The position numbers and the translations under genes were made by a program. A DNA stretch of 35,653 bases from Adhaeribacter aerolatus (GTDB lineage: Bacteria > Bacteroidota > Bacteroidia > Cytophagales > Hymenobacteraceae), in contig NZ_BJYS01000056.1 of NCBI RefSeq assembly GCF_007991635.1, positions 1-35,653 of the forward strand. Direction: 5' to 3'. A model generated the notes under the pieces. The model saw only the letters and a program-made list of their open reading frames with translations, was not told the origin of the DNA and ran no database searches. Every line of letters begins with the position of its first letter. Position 1 is the first letter of the stretch. This document shows, in pieces, positions 16,924 to 26,157 of the stretch.

Positions 16924-16964
16924 CCAGCGGAACGCTGGCGACAGCGTTATGCGTAAGCGTAACG
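16924..16964. repeat. Tandem hairpins upstream of the phosphoesterase gene
   Basis: CCAGCG-GAA-CGCTGG (16924-16938) is followed by GTTATGC-GTAA-GCGTAAC (16946-16963, one G-T pair). They lie in the 466-base stretch between the PurF-family stop and the phosphoesterase ATG; apart from these, the 41-bp palindrome and the terminator I see no gene there. Confidence 0.55.
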
Positions 16965-17137
16965 AATAGTTCTAATTTTGGTATTATACCAGAAAATACA
17001 TTTTAATCGTAACAGATCTCGTACAGAATATTCCATAAATAAGCTTTTGCATTAGGCTGTTGAGGCTCATTTTGAAATGCTGCAATACGCCTTTATACAA
17101 ACAGATGGGGCAAAAGAGAGAGGTAAATCAGAGGTTG

Positions 17138-17926
17138 ATGAGAAGATTTGTTTTTTCCGATAGTCATGGGGGCTATAAAGCCATGGTGCAATGCCTGGAG
17201 CGCTGTGGATTTGATAATGATAAAGACCAATTATTTTTTATTGGCGATGTGGTTGATGGCTGGTCCGAATCCAAACAAAGCATCCAGCTTTTATTAGGTA
17301 TTCCTAATCTGGTACACTTACTGGGTAATCACGATGAGTGGGCCATTAAAGGTTTTACCAATAGCCTTTTTAAATCGGATCCGGAAGACCAGACGGAGCT
17401 TTATCTCTGGATAATGCAGGGCGGGGCAGCCACCGTTAAGTCGTATGCGCCTTCCGGCGAAATGCCACCGGAACATTTACAGTTTTTGCGGGCTGCTAAA
17501 CCTTACCATATAACCGAAGATAATATTTTACTCGTACATGCCGGTTTCGACCCTGATAAGCCTATAGCCAAAACTGGTACCGATTGGTTAATATGGAGCC
17601 GTGATTTTATAAATAAATATTACAAATGCTATAAAAATAGCCAATACCGTTTACATCCGGATCCGGGTTTAATAATCCCGGACTATAAAGAAGTTTACAT
17701 TGGGCATACGCCTACCATCCGGTTAGACGAAAACCAGAAGAAACCTTTAACGATGGGGAATATTATTTTGATGGACACTGGTGCCGCTTTTACCGGCTGC
17801 CTTTCGATAATGGACCTAGATACAAAAGAAGTTTGGCAATCGGATCCGGTGATGACTTTATATCCTTATGAGACCGGCCGAAATGAATTTACCTGGAATG
17901 AAATGCAAGAAGAAAAGAATACATAA
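17138..17926 (+). CDS. PPP-type metallophosphoesterase
   Basis: 262 residues of the calcineurin-like phosphoesterase fold, closest in motif spacing to bacterial serine/threonine or bis(nucleosyl)tetraphosphatase PPP enzymes. Metal ligands are in order: FSDSHGG (Asp8, His10), GDVVDG (Asp37), GNHDE (Asn64, His65), LLVHAGFDPD, and a C-terminal YIGHTPT His. The GDVVDG form replaces the usual GDYVDRG, losing the Arg that binds phosphate in classical PPP phosphatases. The ATG at 17138 begins directly at the first strand; ATG or GTG starts at 17105 or 17060 would add unrelated residues. Cytoplasmic; substrate unknown. It stands alone, convergent with the STAS-like gene. Confidence 0.85.
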   Translation: MRRFVFSDSHGGYKAMVQCLERCGFDNDKDQLFFIGDVVDGWSESKQSIQLLLGIPNLVHLLGNHDEWAIKGFTNSLFKSDPEDQTELYLWIMQGGAATVKSYAPSGEMPPEHLQFLRAAKPYHITEDNILLVHAGFDPDKPIAKTGTDWLIWSRDFINKYYKCYKNSQYRLHPDPGLIIPDYKEVYIGHTPTIRLDENQKKPLTMGNIILMDTGAAFTGCLSIMDLDTKEVWQSDPVMTLYPYETGRNEFTWNEMQEEKNT

Positions 17927-18002
17927 GGCCATGAAGTTTAAACTGCTGCCGGCAGGGTTTATCTCTGCTGAACCGAACCGGCACAAAGGATATCGTAAGT
18001 AA

Positions 18003-18407
18003 TTAATCTAACAGCCAGGCTGCCGCTTCTTCATCGGTGGTAAAAGTTTCTATTTGCAAATGGTGTTGGGCCAGTTGATAAAATTTTTCGAAAGAACTTT
18101 GGCCATAAGTACCCGGTGCCAGCACATGGGCAAAGTATAAAACACCTGATTTTTTAGCTTGAGGGGCCCATTGGCTGGCCAAAAACAAAGCGCCATCGTG
18201 CCAGGGGCCGATTAATTCTTGGTTACTGTTTAAGATAGCGGAGCACGGCTGCTCCTGTAACATAGTAAGCAACTGATTGGCGCCCAGCATTATCATTTCT
18301 ATTGACTGAATACCAATCCAGTTAACGTGGATAAAAGAATTATTACCCTGCCGTTTCGCCTCGAAAAATATATCGCCATTTCCCTTTCGTAGTTCCTACT
18401 TATCCAT
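18003..18407 (-). pseudogene. STAS/SpoIIAA-like gene with in-frame amber at codon 4
   Basis: An ATG at 18405-18407 opens a frame reading M-D-K-TAG-E-L-R-K-G, then continues without interruption to a stop at 18003. The part after the stop keeps family-like sequence: FIHVNWIGIQS, then ILNSNQELIGPW and LYFAHVLAP, as in STAS/SpoIIAA-like proteins of about 130-140 residues common in Hymenobacteraceae. Read through, the product would be 134 residues. CAG (Gln) to TAG is a one-base change. The first usable ATG after the amber (18294-18296) would give only 97 residues and lose the first beta strands. So the gene is either inactivated, starts at an unrecognised codon, or has a sequence error. It lies just downstream of, and on the same strand as, the RsbQ-like gene. 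Confidence 0.6.
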
Positions 18408-18467
18408 TTAAGCAAAAAGTCGGGTGCTCGCCTGCGGGTTCATGCATCCGGACCTGAAAATTATTAT

Positions 18468-19277
18468 TTATACAACGGCCAGTTCGGGTTGCAGAAATTC
18501 TTTAATAGCCGCAATGGTTTCGGCGGGAGCGCTTAAATTGGGGCAGTGTCCGGTTGCATTTAAAATTACCAGGTTGCTGTTAGCCAGGTTCTGATGCATG
18601 TAGTTACCTACTTCCAGCGGCGCTATCCGGTCTTCCTGGCATTGTAAAATTAACGAAGGCGTACGAAGCTTTTTCAGATCTGTGCGATTATCGGACAGGA
18701 ACGTGAGATAGGCAAAATTCTTGGCAAATTCTTCGTGACTTTGGCAAAAACTGGTAGCGAGTTCTGCGCTTAGTTCCGGCTTTTCGGGGTTGCCCATTAT
18801 TATGGGTGCAATAGCCCCGGCCCAGCCTAAATAATTATTATCTAAAGCCGCCAGTAACTCAAATATTTCTTTCCGATCAAAGCCGCCGGTGTAGCCAAGG
18901 TCGTTGATATAACGCGGTGACGGACCAATGAGTACCAATTTCTGAAATAGCTTGGGGGCCTGAATAGCGGCCAAAACGCCAATCATGGCGCTGACGGAGT
19001 GGCCTACCAGAATTACATCTTTCAGATCCAGGGTCTGGCAAATTTCCAGAATATCGTCGGCGTAGGCGTGTAAGGTGCCGTATTTTTTAGGCGTGTAACC
19101 CGAAACATCAGACTTTCCGAAACCAACATGATCGAAGAGAATGATTTTGTAATCGTCTTCAAAGGCAGGGGTTACAAAGCGCCACATATTCTGGTCGCAA
19201 CCATAACCGTGGGCAAAAAGCAGCGGGGTTTGTCCTATACCGGTTACGGTTACATTGTTTCGTTTAAGTACATCCAT
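18468..19277 (-). CDS. RsbQ/KAI2-type alpha/beta hydrolase
   Basis: 269 residues aligning in memory along the whole length with Bacillus RsbQ and plant KAI2/D14: FAHGYGCDQNMWRFV, FDHVGFGKSD, VGHSVSAMIG, VLIGPSPRY and LQCQEDRIAP. The triad is intact: Ser94 in GHSVS, Asp216 and His244 in TGHCP. RsbQ partners the PAS-PP2C phosphatase RsbP in the energy-stress branch of the sigma-B pathway, presumably by acting on a small hydrophobic molecule. No RsbP or PP2C gene is visible here, so the partner would be elsewhere. The neighbouring STAS-like gene lies 60 bases downstream on the same strand. ATG at 19277 is the only good start; TATACTTG 40 bases upstream is one mismatch from a -7 box. Confidence 0.92.
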   Translation of the reverse strand: MDVLKRNNVTVTGIGQTPLLFAHGYGCDQNMWRFVTPAFEDDYKIILFDHVGFGKSDVSGYTPKKYGTLHAYADDILEICQTLDLKDVILVGHSVSAMIGVLAAIQAPKLFQKLVLIGPSPRYINDLGYTGGFDRKEIFELLAALDNNYLGWAGAIAPIIMGNPEKPELSAELATSFCQSHEEFAKNFAYLTFLSDNRTDLKKLRTPSLILQCQEDRIAPLEVGNYMHQNLANSNLVILNATGHCPNLSAPAETIAAIKEFLQPELAVV

Positions 19278-19860
19278 TGGGCAGTAATAACCAGGTTAAA
19301 GAAGAAATAAATACGTGCAAGTATAAGCCAATAGTTGTAAAAACAATTTTGATATTTTACCGTATAGCCGGCTGCCTCTCAACTAATGCTGCCCGCAAGA
19401 ATTTAATTTAGTCTAAAAGTACCTTAAGTGCTTCCGAAATAATTTCTCCTCGCCGGCAGGATAGCAATAATTAATTATTATTTACAACTAACTTTTAAGC
19501 AAAACAGGGTTTAAAGAGAACCGCTATTTACCCTAAATAGGATTTGCTTGGTCGCTTAACGGGAGCCTGAAAATCAATCTGATTTTATTAATACAGGCAT
19601 AATTTTCCGGTGAAATTAACTTAACACAAAAGCATTCTCTTTGCGGAATAAAACCATGACTTACCTGTACAAAATGGCCTGAAAGTAGTTATATTCACCG
19701 AAATATTTAACCTTTTATGGGTTAGTTTTAATTTTTACCAAAGGTAAATTGCTTTACTATTTACAGGCGCTGTTTGGCCAGTTACAGCTGCTCCCAGAAA
19801 TATGATTGCCTGGCGCACAAAGCTCATTTAGGTTTTCCGTATTCTCTAACGCACACATCC
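19278..19860. promoter_or_regulatory. Divergent region between RsbQ-like gene and first susC
   Basis: About 580 bases with no credible gene. On the minus strand TATACTTG (19318-19325) is a one-mismatch -7 box for the hydrolase gene. On the plus strand TCTCTTTG near 19637-19644 is a one-mismatch box, and TTTACC-AAA-GGTAAA (19734-19748) is a perfect 6-bp palindrome about 110 bases before the SusC ATG, a possible operator. No hybrid two-component regulator or sigma/anti-sigma gene adjoins. Confidence 0.35.
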
Positions 19861-22800
19861 ATGAAAAAAAAATTTTACCGTAGGGCAGTAGCACCACCTC
19901 TCGTTTTGTTTTCTGCTACGCTTTTCTGCTTTTCTGCTTTCGGCCAGGTGCCAGCCGGCACCAGTAACCAGGCAGCTTTTGTCAGCATGAGCAAACCGGT
20001 TGCCGCCGCCAGATTATTACCCGATGCTAAAGAAGAAATTGAAGTAACCGGCACCGTCCGGGACAAGCAAGGGCCATTACCCGGCGCCACCATTATTGTT
20101 AAAAATACCAGCCGCGGCACCACCGCCGACGTAAACGGCCGCTTCCGCATTATGGTAAACCGCAACGAAACCTTGGTTTTCTCGATGCTGGGCTACCAGA
20201 ATGCGGAGCGCGTAGTAGATAATGCCGAAATAAATGTAGTGATGACCATGGACGCCAAACAATTATCGGAAGTGGTAGTGGTGGGCTACGGTTCTACTAC
20301 CCAAAGCGATGTTACGGGTGCCATTAGCAGCGTAAAAAGCAGCGACTTTAACGCCGGCGTAAACAACGCGCCCGACCAGTTACTACAGGGTAAAGTAGCC
20401 GGCTTAAACGTAACCCGCAGTGGCGACCCCAATGCCAATGCTTCTATAATTTTAAGAGGACCGTCTACACTCCGGACCGGGGCCGCGCAGGAACCTTTTT
20501 ATGTGATTGATGGCGTGCCGGGCGCGTCTATTCAGGTGGTAGCCCCGAACGACATTGTGTCGATTGATGTGTTGAAAGATGCTTCGGCGACGGCGATTTA
20601 CGGTTCGCGGGCGGCCAACGGCGTAATTATTGTAACCACCCGCCGGGCCAAACAAGGCGAGCCGGTGCTGTCTTACAATGGTTACGCGGCCGTCGAGAAT
20701 ATTTCGAACCAGATTGATATGTTGTCAGGTGATGAACTCCGGGCCTTTTTAACGGCCAATAACAAAACCCCCGGCAAAGACGATGGCGTGAGCACCGACT
20801 GGCAAAAAGAAGTAAGCCGTACCGGAATCTCGCATAACCACAACCTTTCTTTAATGGCCAATACCGGCAAAACCAGTTACGATGCCAGCATTAATTACCT
20901 GAATAATGAGGGCATTATTAAAGGTTCGTCGCTGGACCGCCTCATTCTGCGGGGCAGGGTAGAGCAGCAGGCTTTTAAAGATAAACTGAAGCTCAGCATT
21001 TCTATCAGCAACAGTATTACCAACCAGAAAACCTTTCCGGTAGAGGTATTGAGCAACATGCTAAATTTTATGCCCACCTTAAATATTAAGGACGAAAACG
21101 GCGCTTACCGCGAAGATTATGTAAACGGCGTGTTGAACCCGGTTTCGCTGATTGATAATAACGAAAACGACGCCAAGATAAAGACTTTGCTGGCCAACGG
21201 TATAGCCGAACTGCAATTATTGCCTGGCTTAAAATATACCCTAAGCCTGGCTTCGCAGGATGAGCAGGTTAACCGGAATATTTACTACGGCCGCTTATCG
21301 GGTTTGGCGCAAAATGCCGGCGGAATAGCCACCCGGAATTCTTATTCCAACACCCGCAAAGTCCTAGAATCTTATTTTAACTACGATAAAACTTTCGACC
21401 GGCACAACTTAGGTTTACTGGCGGGTTACTCATGGCAGGAGGACCGCACCGGCGAGGGTTTCCAAACATCCGGCCGGGGCTTTACTTCCGATGTGCTTAC
21501 TTATAATAATTTAGGCTTGTCGAGCCCGCCGCCCGGTTTTGTGTCCAACTACGGCAACACCACCATTCAAACTTTGCGGCTGATATCGTTTTACGGCCGG
21601 GTAAATTATTCTTTTAACGAGAAATATTTATTCCAGGCTTCGTTGCGGCAGGATGGTTCTTCGGCTTTTGGGGTAAATAACCGCTGGGGTTTGTTCCCGG
21701 CTTTTTCGGCGGGCTGGCGCTTAACCCAGGAAGAGTTTTTAAAAGGTTTAAACGTACTCAACGACCTCAAACTACGCGTGGGTTACGGTGTTACGGGTAA
21801 CTCACTGGGCTTCGACCCCATGATTGCCACCACCCGCTACGGCTCTACCGGTTATTTTTACTACAATGGCCAGCTTACCAACTCTATCGGACCTACCCAA
21901 AACCAGAACCCGGATTTGAAATGGGAGCGTACGGCAATGACCAACATTGGTGTTGATTTTTCGGTGCTGAACGGCCGTTTGGGCGGAGCCATTGATGTTT
22001 ACGACAAAAACACCTCTGATCTGATCTGGAACTATCCGGTATCTACCACCCAATATTTTGTAAATACCTTAATTGCGAACGTGGGCGAAATGAACAACCG
22101 CGGCGTGGAGTTACAACTGAATGCGGTGCCGATAGATAAAGCTAATTTTAGCTGGCGCACTTCGTTTAACCTGGCGCACAACAAAAACAAAATCGAAACT
22201 TTATCGAACGACAAATTCAGCCTGACCGAAATTAAAACGGCGCAACTGGGCGGCCAAGGGCAATCGGGAAATACCTCGCAAATTATACGGGAGGGCATGC
22301 CGCTGGGTACTTTTAATATCTGGCATTATCTGGGTAAAAACGACCAGGGTGTTTCGCAATACCAGAAAGCCGACGGCACCATTACCACGGCACCCTCTTC
22401 ACTGGATTTTACCATTGCCGGCAACGCGCAACCCAAGCTGCTCTACGGCTGGAACAACAGCTTTAAGTACGGTAACTTTGATTTAAACTTTTTTATGCGC
22501 GGGGTTTACGGCAACAAAATCCTGAATGCAACCCTGGCTAACCTGAATAATCCGGCCGCGGCGCAAATCCGGAACGTACCCACCTTTACCCTGAACGAAT
22601 CAACTAAAGATTTTAACGCTTACTTTATTTCGGACCGTTTCCTCGAAAGCGGCTCGTACCTGCGCATGGATAATGCCTCATTAGGTTACACTTTCGCTTC
22701 TGAGAAGAACACCTTTAAAAATTTAAGGGTGTATGTTACCGGTACCAACCTGTTTACCATAACCGATTACATGGGCATCGACCCCGAAATTTCGCTGGGC

Positions 22801-22881
22801 GGTATTGAGCCGGGTATTGATAACCGGAACTTCTATCCGAAAACCCGATCTTTCCTGTTGGGGGTAAATGTTAGTTTTTAA
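19861..22881 (+). CDS. SusC/RagA-family TonB-linked outer-membrane transporter (first pair)
   Basis: Imports glycan oligomers across the outer membrane using TonB energy, with its SusD partner as lid. 1006 residues: signal peptide (to about residue 25, ending FSAFGQ), a spacer, a carboxypeptidase-regulatory-like domain (GTVRDKQGPLPGATIIV to VVMTMD), the SusC box EVVVVGYG, plug domain with FYVIDGVPG and IDVLKDASATAIYGSRAANG, and a 22-strand barrel ending in LLGVNVSF, whose terminal Phe is the expected BAM signal. There is no N-terminal STN signalling domain. I chose ATG at 19861, where the Lys-rich signal starts, over TTG at 19774. The SusD gene follows after 18 bases. Confidence 0.97.
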   Translation: MKKKFYRRAVAPPLVLFSATLFCFSAFGQVPAGTSNQAAFVSMSKPVAAARLLPDAKEEIEVTGTVRDKQGPLPGATIIVKNTSRGTTADVNGRFRIMVNRNETLVFSMLGYQNAERVVDNAEINVVMTMDAKQLSEVVVVGYGSTTQSDVTGAISSVKSSDFNAGVNNAPDQLLQGKVAGLNVTRSGDPNANASIILRGPSTLRTGAAQEPFYVIDGVPGASIQVVAPNDIVSIDVLKDASATAIYGSRAANGVIIVTTRRAKQGEPVLSYNGYAAVENISNQIDMLSGDELRAFLTANNKTPGKDDGVSTDWQKEVSRTGISHNHNLSLMANTGKTSYDASINYLNNEGIIKGSSLDRLILRGRVEQQAFKDKLKLSISISNSITNQKTFPVEVLSNMLNFMPTLNIKDENGAYREDYVNGVLNPVSLIDNNENDAKIKTLLANGIAELQLLPGLKYTLSLASQDEQVNRNIYYGRLSGLAQNAGGIATRNSYSNTRKVLESYFNYDKTFDRHNLGLLAGYSWQEDRTGEGFQTSGRGFTSDVLTYNNLGLSSPPPGFVSNYGNTTIQTLRLISFYGRVNYSFNEKYLFQASLRQDGSSAFGVNNRWGLFPAFSAGWRLTQEEFLKGLNVLNDLKLRVGYGVTGNSLGFDPMIATTRYGSTGYFYYNGQLTNSIGPTQNQNPDLKWERTAMTNIGVDFSVLNGRLGGAIDVYDKNTSDLIWNYPVSTTQYFVNTLIANVGEMNNRGVELQLNAVPIDKANFSWRTSFNLAHNKNKIETLSNDKFSLTEIKTAQLGGQGQSGNTSQIIREGMPLGTFNIWHYLGKNDQGVSQYQKADGTITTAPSSLDFTIAGNAQPKLLYGWNNSFKYGNFDLNFFMRGVYGNKILNATLANLNNPAAAQIRNVPTFTLNESTKDFNAYFISDRFLESGSYLRMDNASLGYTFASEKNTFKNLRVYVTGTNLFTITDYMGIDPEISLGGIEPGIDNRNFYPKTRSFLLGVNVSF

Positions 22882-22899
22882 TTTTTTAGCAGCACGCAC

Positions 22900-24492
22900 A
22901 TGAAAAAGAATATATTTATCAGCGCCGTTCTGTTTTTTACGGCTTTTTTACCCGCCTGTACCGATTTAGATGTAGACGTGGAGTCGGAGTTAACACCGGC
23001 CAATTTCCCCTCTACCCAGGACCAGTTTATTGCCGCTACCGGGCCCTTGTATTCCCAGCTTAGCTCTAACTACGCCATTAACTACTGGCGTTTGCAGGAG
23101 CTTTCGACGGATGCCGCTATTATTCCGGCCCGGGCCGGCAACTGGGACGACGGCGGGCAGTACCGCTTCCTGCACAAACATACCTGGAATGTCGATCATC
23201 CTACTGTGCGGGCCATCTGGGAGTGGGGCTTTGGGGGGATAAACACGGCTAACCGGGTTCTGCAAATATTCGAAGGGGCCGCCGAAAGCGCCACCCGCAC
23301 CGAATCTATGGCCCAGGTAAGAACCATGCGGGCTTTGTATTATTATTTTATGATGGATACTTTCGGTAATGTGCCCATTATAAAAACCTTTGGTAATACC
23401 GATTTGCCGGCTACTGCCCCGCGGGCGCAAGTATTTGCTTTTATCGAAACCGAGTTGAAAGAATCGTTGCCCAACCTGAACGAGGCCACCGGGGCGCTTA
23501 CCTACGGGCGGCCAAATAAATTTGTAGCCCTGGCCTTACTCACCAAATTGTACCTGAACGCCGAATATTACATTAGCAAACCCATGTACACCGAAGCCGT
23601 GGCTATGGCGGATCAAATATTGGCGAGCAACAAATATTCCTTAACCGCCGATTATTTCTCCATGTTTGCGCCGGATAATGGCCCCGGTATTCAGGAAACT
23701 ATCTTTGCGGCCGTGTACGATGCCAACGTAATTAAAGGCAACCAGTTTACCCGGTACGCCATGCACTACGCTTTGCAGCAAAAATACCGTATTCCGTTTA
23801 CGCCTAGTAGCAGCTTAATGACTTTGCCGGAATATTTTAACAAGTTTAATTTGACCAACGATATTCGTAACAACCAATGGTTATCGGGTAAGCAATACAA
23901 TGTAGATGGTACGCCGGTAATCATTAAAACCACCAACGTGGGGCTCGACAAAGATTATAAAGGTCCTAACCCAACGGCGGCGGTAAACTGGCACCTCGAA
24001 ATATTCCCGAACCTGATTCTGGAAAACGAAGCCTCGATGGATATTGGCAACGACCAGTTAAGCCAGGCTTATGGCGTGCGTTCTATTAAATTCGCTCCGG
24101 ATCCAAATGCCGCCACCGACCGCCACCAGAACAACGACGTACCCATATTCCGGTTGGCTGATATTATGTTGATGAAAGCCGAAGCTATTTTACGGGGCGC
24201 TACCGCCACTACCGTGGGTGGTGAATTACAAACGCCAGTGGTGCTGGTAAATAAAATACGGACCCGGGTAAATGCGCCATTGGTTTCCAGTATTGATTTA
24301 CCCGGCTTACTCGAAGAACGGGCCCGGGAGTTTGCCTGGGAAGGCTGGCGCCGCAACGACCTGATCCGGTTCGGGCAGTTTGAAAAACCTTATGGCTTTA
24401 AAACCGACAGCGACCCGAACAAACGGATTTATCCCATTCCGGCTACCGAGCGGTCACTTAACCCTAACTTAACCCAAAATCCGGGGTATTAA
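22900..24492 (+). CDS. SusD/RagB-family surface lipoprotein (first pair)
   Basis: Surface glycan-binding lipoprotein that caps the preceding SusC. 530 residues with signal peptide and lipobox LPAC (Cys20) followed by TDLDVD, the acidic stretch that in Bacteroidota directs lipoproteins to the surface. TPR-type helices follow, with FGGINTANRVL and RTMRALYYYFMMDTFGNVPI, then the C-terminal RagB domain with IFRLADIMLMKAEA and ERAREFAWEGWRRNDLIRFG and a final IPATERSLNPNLTQNPGY, all standard landmarks. It starts 18 bases after SusC and is followed by a terminator, so the pair forms a two-gene unit. No enzyme gene is attached on this side. Confidence 0.97.
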   Translation: MKKNIFISAVLFFTAFLPACTDLDVDVESELTPANFPSTQDQFIAATGPLYSQLSSNYAINYWRLQELSTDAAIIPARAGNWDDGGQYRFLHKHTWNVDHPTVRAIWEWGFGGINTANRVLQIFEGAAESATRTESMAQVRTMRALYYYFMMDTFGNVPIIKTFGNTDLPATAPRAQVFAFIETELKESLPNLNEATGALTYGRPNKFVALALLTKLYLNAEYYISKPMYTEAVAMADQILASNKYSLTADYFSMFAPDNGPGIQETIFAAVYDANVIKGNQFTRYAMHYALQQKYRIPFTPSSSLMTLPEYFNKFNLTNDIRNNQWLSGKQYNVDGTPVIIKTTNVGLDKDYKGPNPTAAVNWHLEIFPNLILENEASMDIGNDQLSQAYGVRSIKFAPDPNAATDRHQNNDVPIFRLADIMLMKAEAILRGATATTVGGELQTPVVLVNKIRTRVNAPLVSSIDLPGLLEERAREFAWEGWRRNDLIRFGQFEKPYGFKTDSDPNKRIYPIPATERSLNPNLTQNPGY

Positions 24493-24576
24493 ATATTAGA
24501 TGCCAATGCTGGTTGGGTATAAAATATTTAATACAATTAGCGAAAGCTGATTTTTTTACTTGATAATCTAAAAAGT

Positions 24577-24616
24577 AAACCTCACCAGTCGCCAAGGCCG
24601 GTGAGGTTTTTCTTTT
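24577..24616 (+). terminator. Intrinsic terminator after first SusD
   Basis: Arms AAACCTCACC (24577-24586) and GGTGAGGTTT (24600-24609), 13-base loop, then TTTTCTTTT. The arms share AAACCTCAC/GTGAGGTTT with the 41-bp palindrome at 16791. Confidence 0.88.
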
Positions 24617-24677
24617 GGTATTGTTTATCTTTTGGGCTAAAAACCTTTAGTTAGAATAAAAAATTTTAGTTTCTAAA

Positions 24678-24866
24678 ATGAAAACCTCTTTTAAAACCCA
24701 GGGCACGTTGGTTACCCTTAAAACTTTAGATTACCAGGTAGCGGTTTACCCGGGCATGTTTGTACTGCTGAACCAGAAATATTATACTGTGCGGCACGCC
24801 GTCCTGGATTTAGAAAAAGAAGAAGTACTGGTAGTAGTGGAGCGGAGTTTAACCGATCCAGCTTAA
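24678..24866 (+). CDS. Small conserved-looking protein, unknown function
   Basis: 62 residues from ATG, predicted soluble and all-beta: alternating hydrophobic residues in TQGTLVTLKTL and DYQVAVYPGMFVLLNQKYYTV, then a strand-like KEEVLVVVERSL. No cysteine, signal peptide or membrane segment. It ends 4 bases before the convergent MFS gene stop and follows the SusD terminator by about 60 bases, so it is probably a single-gene transcript. Composition and codon choice look like those of the neighbours. I do not recognise a named family. Confidence 0.55.
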   Translation: MKTSFKTQGTLVTLKTLDYQVAVYPGMFVLLNQKYYTVRHAVLDLEKEEVLVVVERSLTDPA

Positions 24867-24870
24867 AAGG

Positions 24871-26031
24871 TTAAGCCTCCTGGAGTTCTCCGGCCGTTTT
24901 GTGCTGCAACCGGAAAAACATTTGTGAAATAGGAATCAGCATAATACCGGCAATGGCAAAAGCCACAAAAGAAACTTTTAAGTTAAAGGCATGCGCCAGG
25001 TAACCAATCAGGGGCGGACCCAGGAGCATGCCCACAATACCAAAAGTAGCAATTAAGGAAATGGCAATACCCGGCGAATACGTTTTAGAAGCACCGGCTA
25101 ACGTATAAGTCATGGGAATAACGGCCGCGGTACCGAAGCCCACCAGCGAAAAGCCCACCAGGGCTGGCCAGAAGCTCGGAAACAGAATAGATAGCAGAAT
25201 ACCGGAAAAAATAAGTATAGCGCTCATGGTATATGTGGCCGGCATGCCCAACTTATTTATAATCCGATCCGAAACAAACCGGGAGAGCGCCATAAAGGCC
25301 ATAAAAATTAAGTAGCCTAGTGTAAATACGTCTTCCTTAACTACCTGCTGGAAATAAATGCCGCTCCAGTCGAACATGCCCCCTTCGCAAATGGCCGCAA
25401 AAAATACCATCAGCCCTAAATACAGGATATAAGGATCGGGTTTGTTCAGCGATAGTTTATTGCCCGATGGCGATTTATCGTTGCGCAGTAAAAACCGGAA
25501 AGACAGCAAGGTAATAAAGATGGCCGCAGCCGATACCATTAATAAATGTGGTACAATCGGCACCCCAAAAGAAATGAGCAGGGTGGTAAACCCTACACCC
25601 ATAATGCCACCAGTGCTCCAAAGCCCGTGAAATGAACCATTGATTTTTTTATCGTATTGCTTTTGCAGTGTAATGGCCTGGGTGTTAACGGCAATATTAA
25701 AAATGCGCACACTTAGTGAATACAGAAAAAGCGTAAATACCAGACCCATGGTGGTATTAGCCAAACCTATAAAAGCCAGGCAAATCGCACTGAGGGTAAA
25801 ACCTATGGTTAAGGGTATGCGGGTATCGAGTTTACTCACCAACCAGCCCGACAAAGGCAAGCCAACCAAAGAACTAATAGGCATGGTTAAGAGCACCGAA
25901 CCTAATTCTGCTTCATTCAGGCCCAGCGCCGATTTAATAGTTGGTATGCGGGAAGCCCAACTGGAAAAAGTAAAGCCCGATAATAAGAAGAATAAACTGA
26001 GCGCCAGGCGCTGTTTGGTAAGCTGCTGCAT
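24871..26031 (-). CDS. MFS permease, YbjJ-like group
   Basis: 386 residues with about 12 hydrophobic helices in two halves. The N-terminal ASRIPTIKSALGLNEAELG and LPLSGWLVSKL are the signature of the YbjJ-like MFS subgroup; GSFHGLWSTGGIMGVG in the middle also fits. Substrates for this group are not settled; sugars and small acids are plausible. It lies 126 bases downstream of the GH43-like gene on the same strand, so the two may be co-transcribed, which would suit uptake of the released sugar. AGACATTTGC just upstream resembles, with one mismatch, a -7 promoter box, so independent transcription is also possible. Confidence 0.9.
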   Translation of the reverse strand: MQQLTKQRLALSLFFLLSGFTFSSWASRIPTIKSALGLNEAELGSVLLTMPISSLVGLPLSGWLVSKLDTRIPLTIGFTLSAICLAFIGLANTTMGLVFTLFLYSLSVRIFNIAVNTQAITLQKQYDKKINGSFHGLWSTGGIMGVGFTTLLISFGVPIVPHLLMVSAAAIFITLLSFRFLLRNDKSPSGNKLSLNKPDPYILYLGLMVFFAAICEGGMFDWSGIYFQQVVKEDVFTLGYLIFMAFMALSRFVSDRIINKLGMPATYTMSAILIFSGILLSILFPSFWPALVGFSLVGFGTAAVIPMTYTLAGASKTYSPGIAISLIATFGIVGMLLGPPLIGYLAHAFNLKVSFVAFAIAGIMLIPISQMFFRLQHKTAGELQEA

Positions 26032-26157
26032 TATTTTAAAAAAGAGTGCAAATGTCTTAATTTATTTCGTTTCTCCTGCCCTTTAAACCTATTTCTTTGC
26101 CTTTTTCGCCACTACCCACCCAAAAGAAATCTCACCTGTAACCTGAAATAAAACAGA

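Noticed and set aside
16672-17137. tRNA or small RNA gene in the hairpin-rich gap
   Set aside because: No cloverleaf, CCA end or T-loop consensus; the hairpins are simple inverted repeats.
19774-19860. Upstream TTG start for the first SusC
   Set aside because: It would place 29 residues before a well-formed signal peptide that starts at the ATG at 19861.
22990-23430. 146-codon minus-strand frame opposite the first SusD
   Set aside because: Shadow of the SusD coding frame; Pro/Gly/Arg-rich and with no recognisable domain.
25640-26086. 148-codon plus-strand frame opposite the MFS gene
   Set aside because: It is antisense to a clear membrane protein with family signatures and has no start context or homology of its own.
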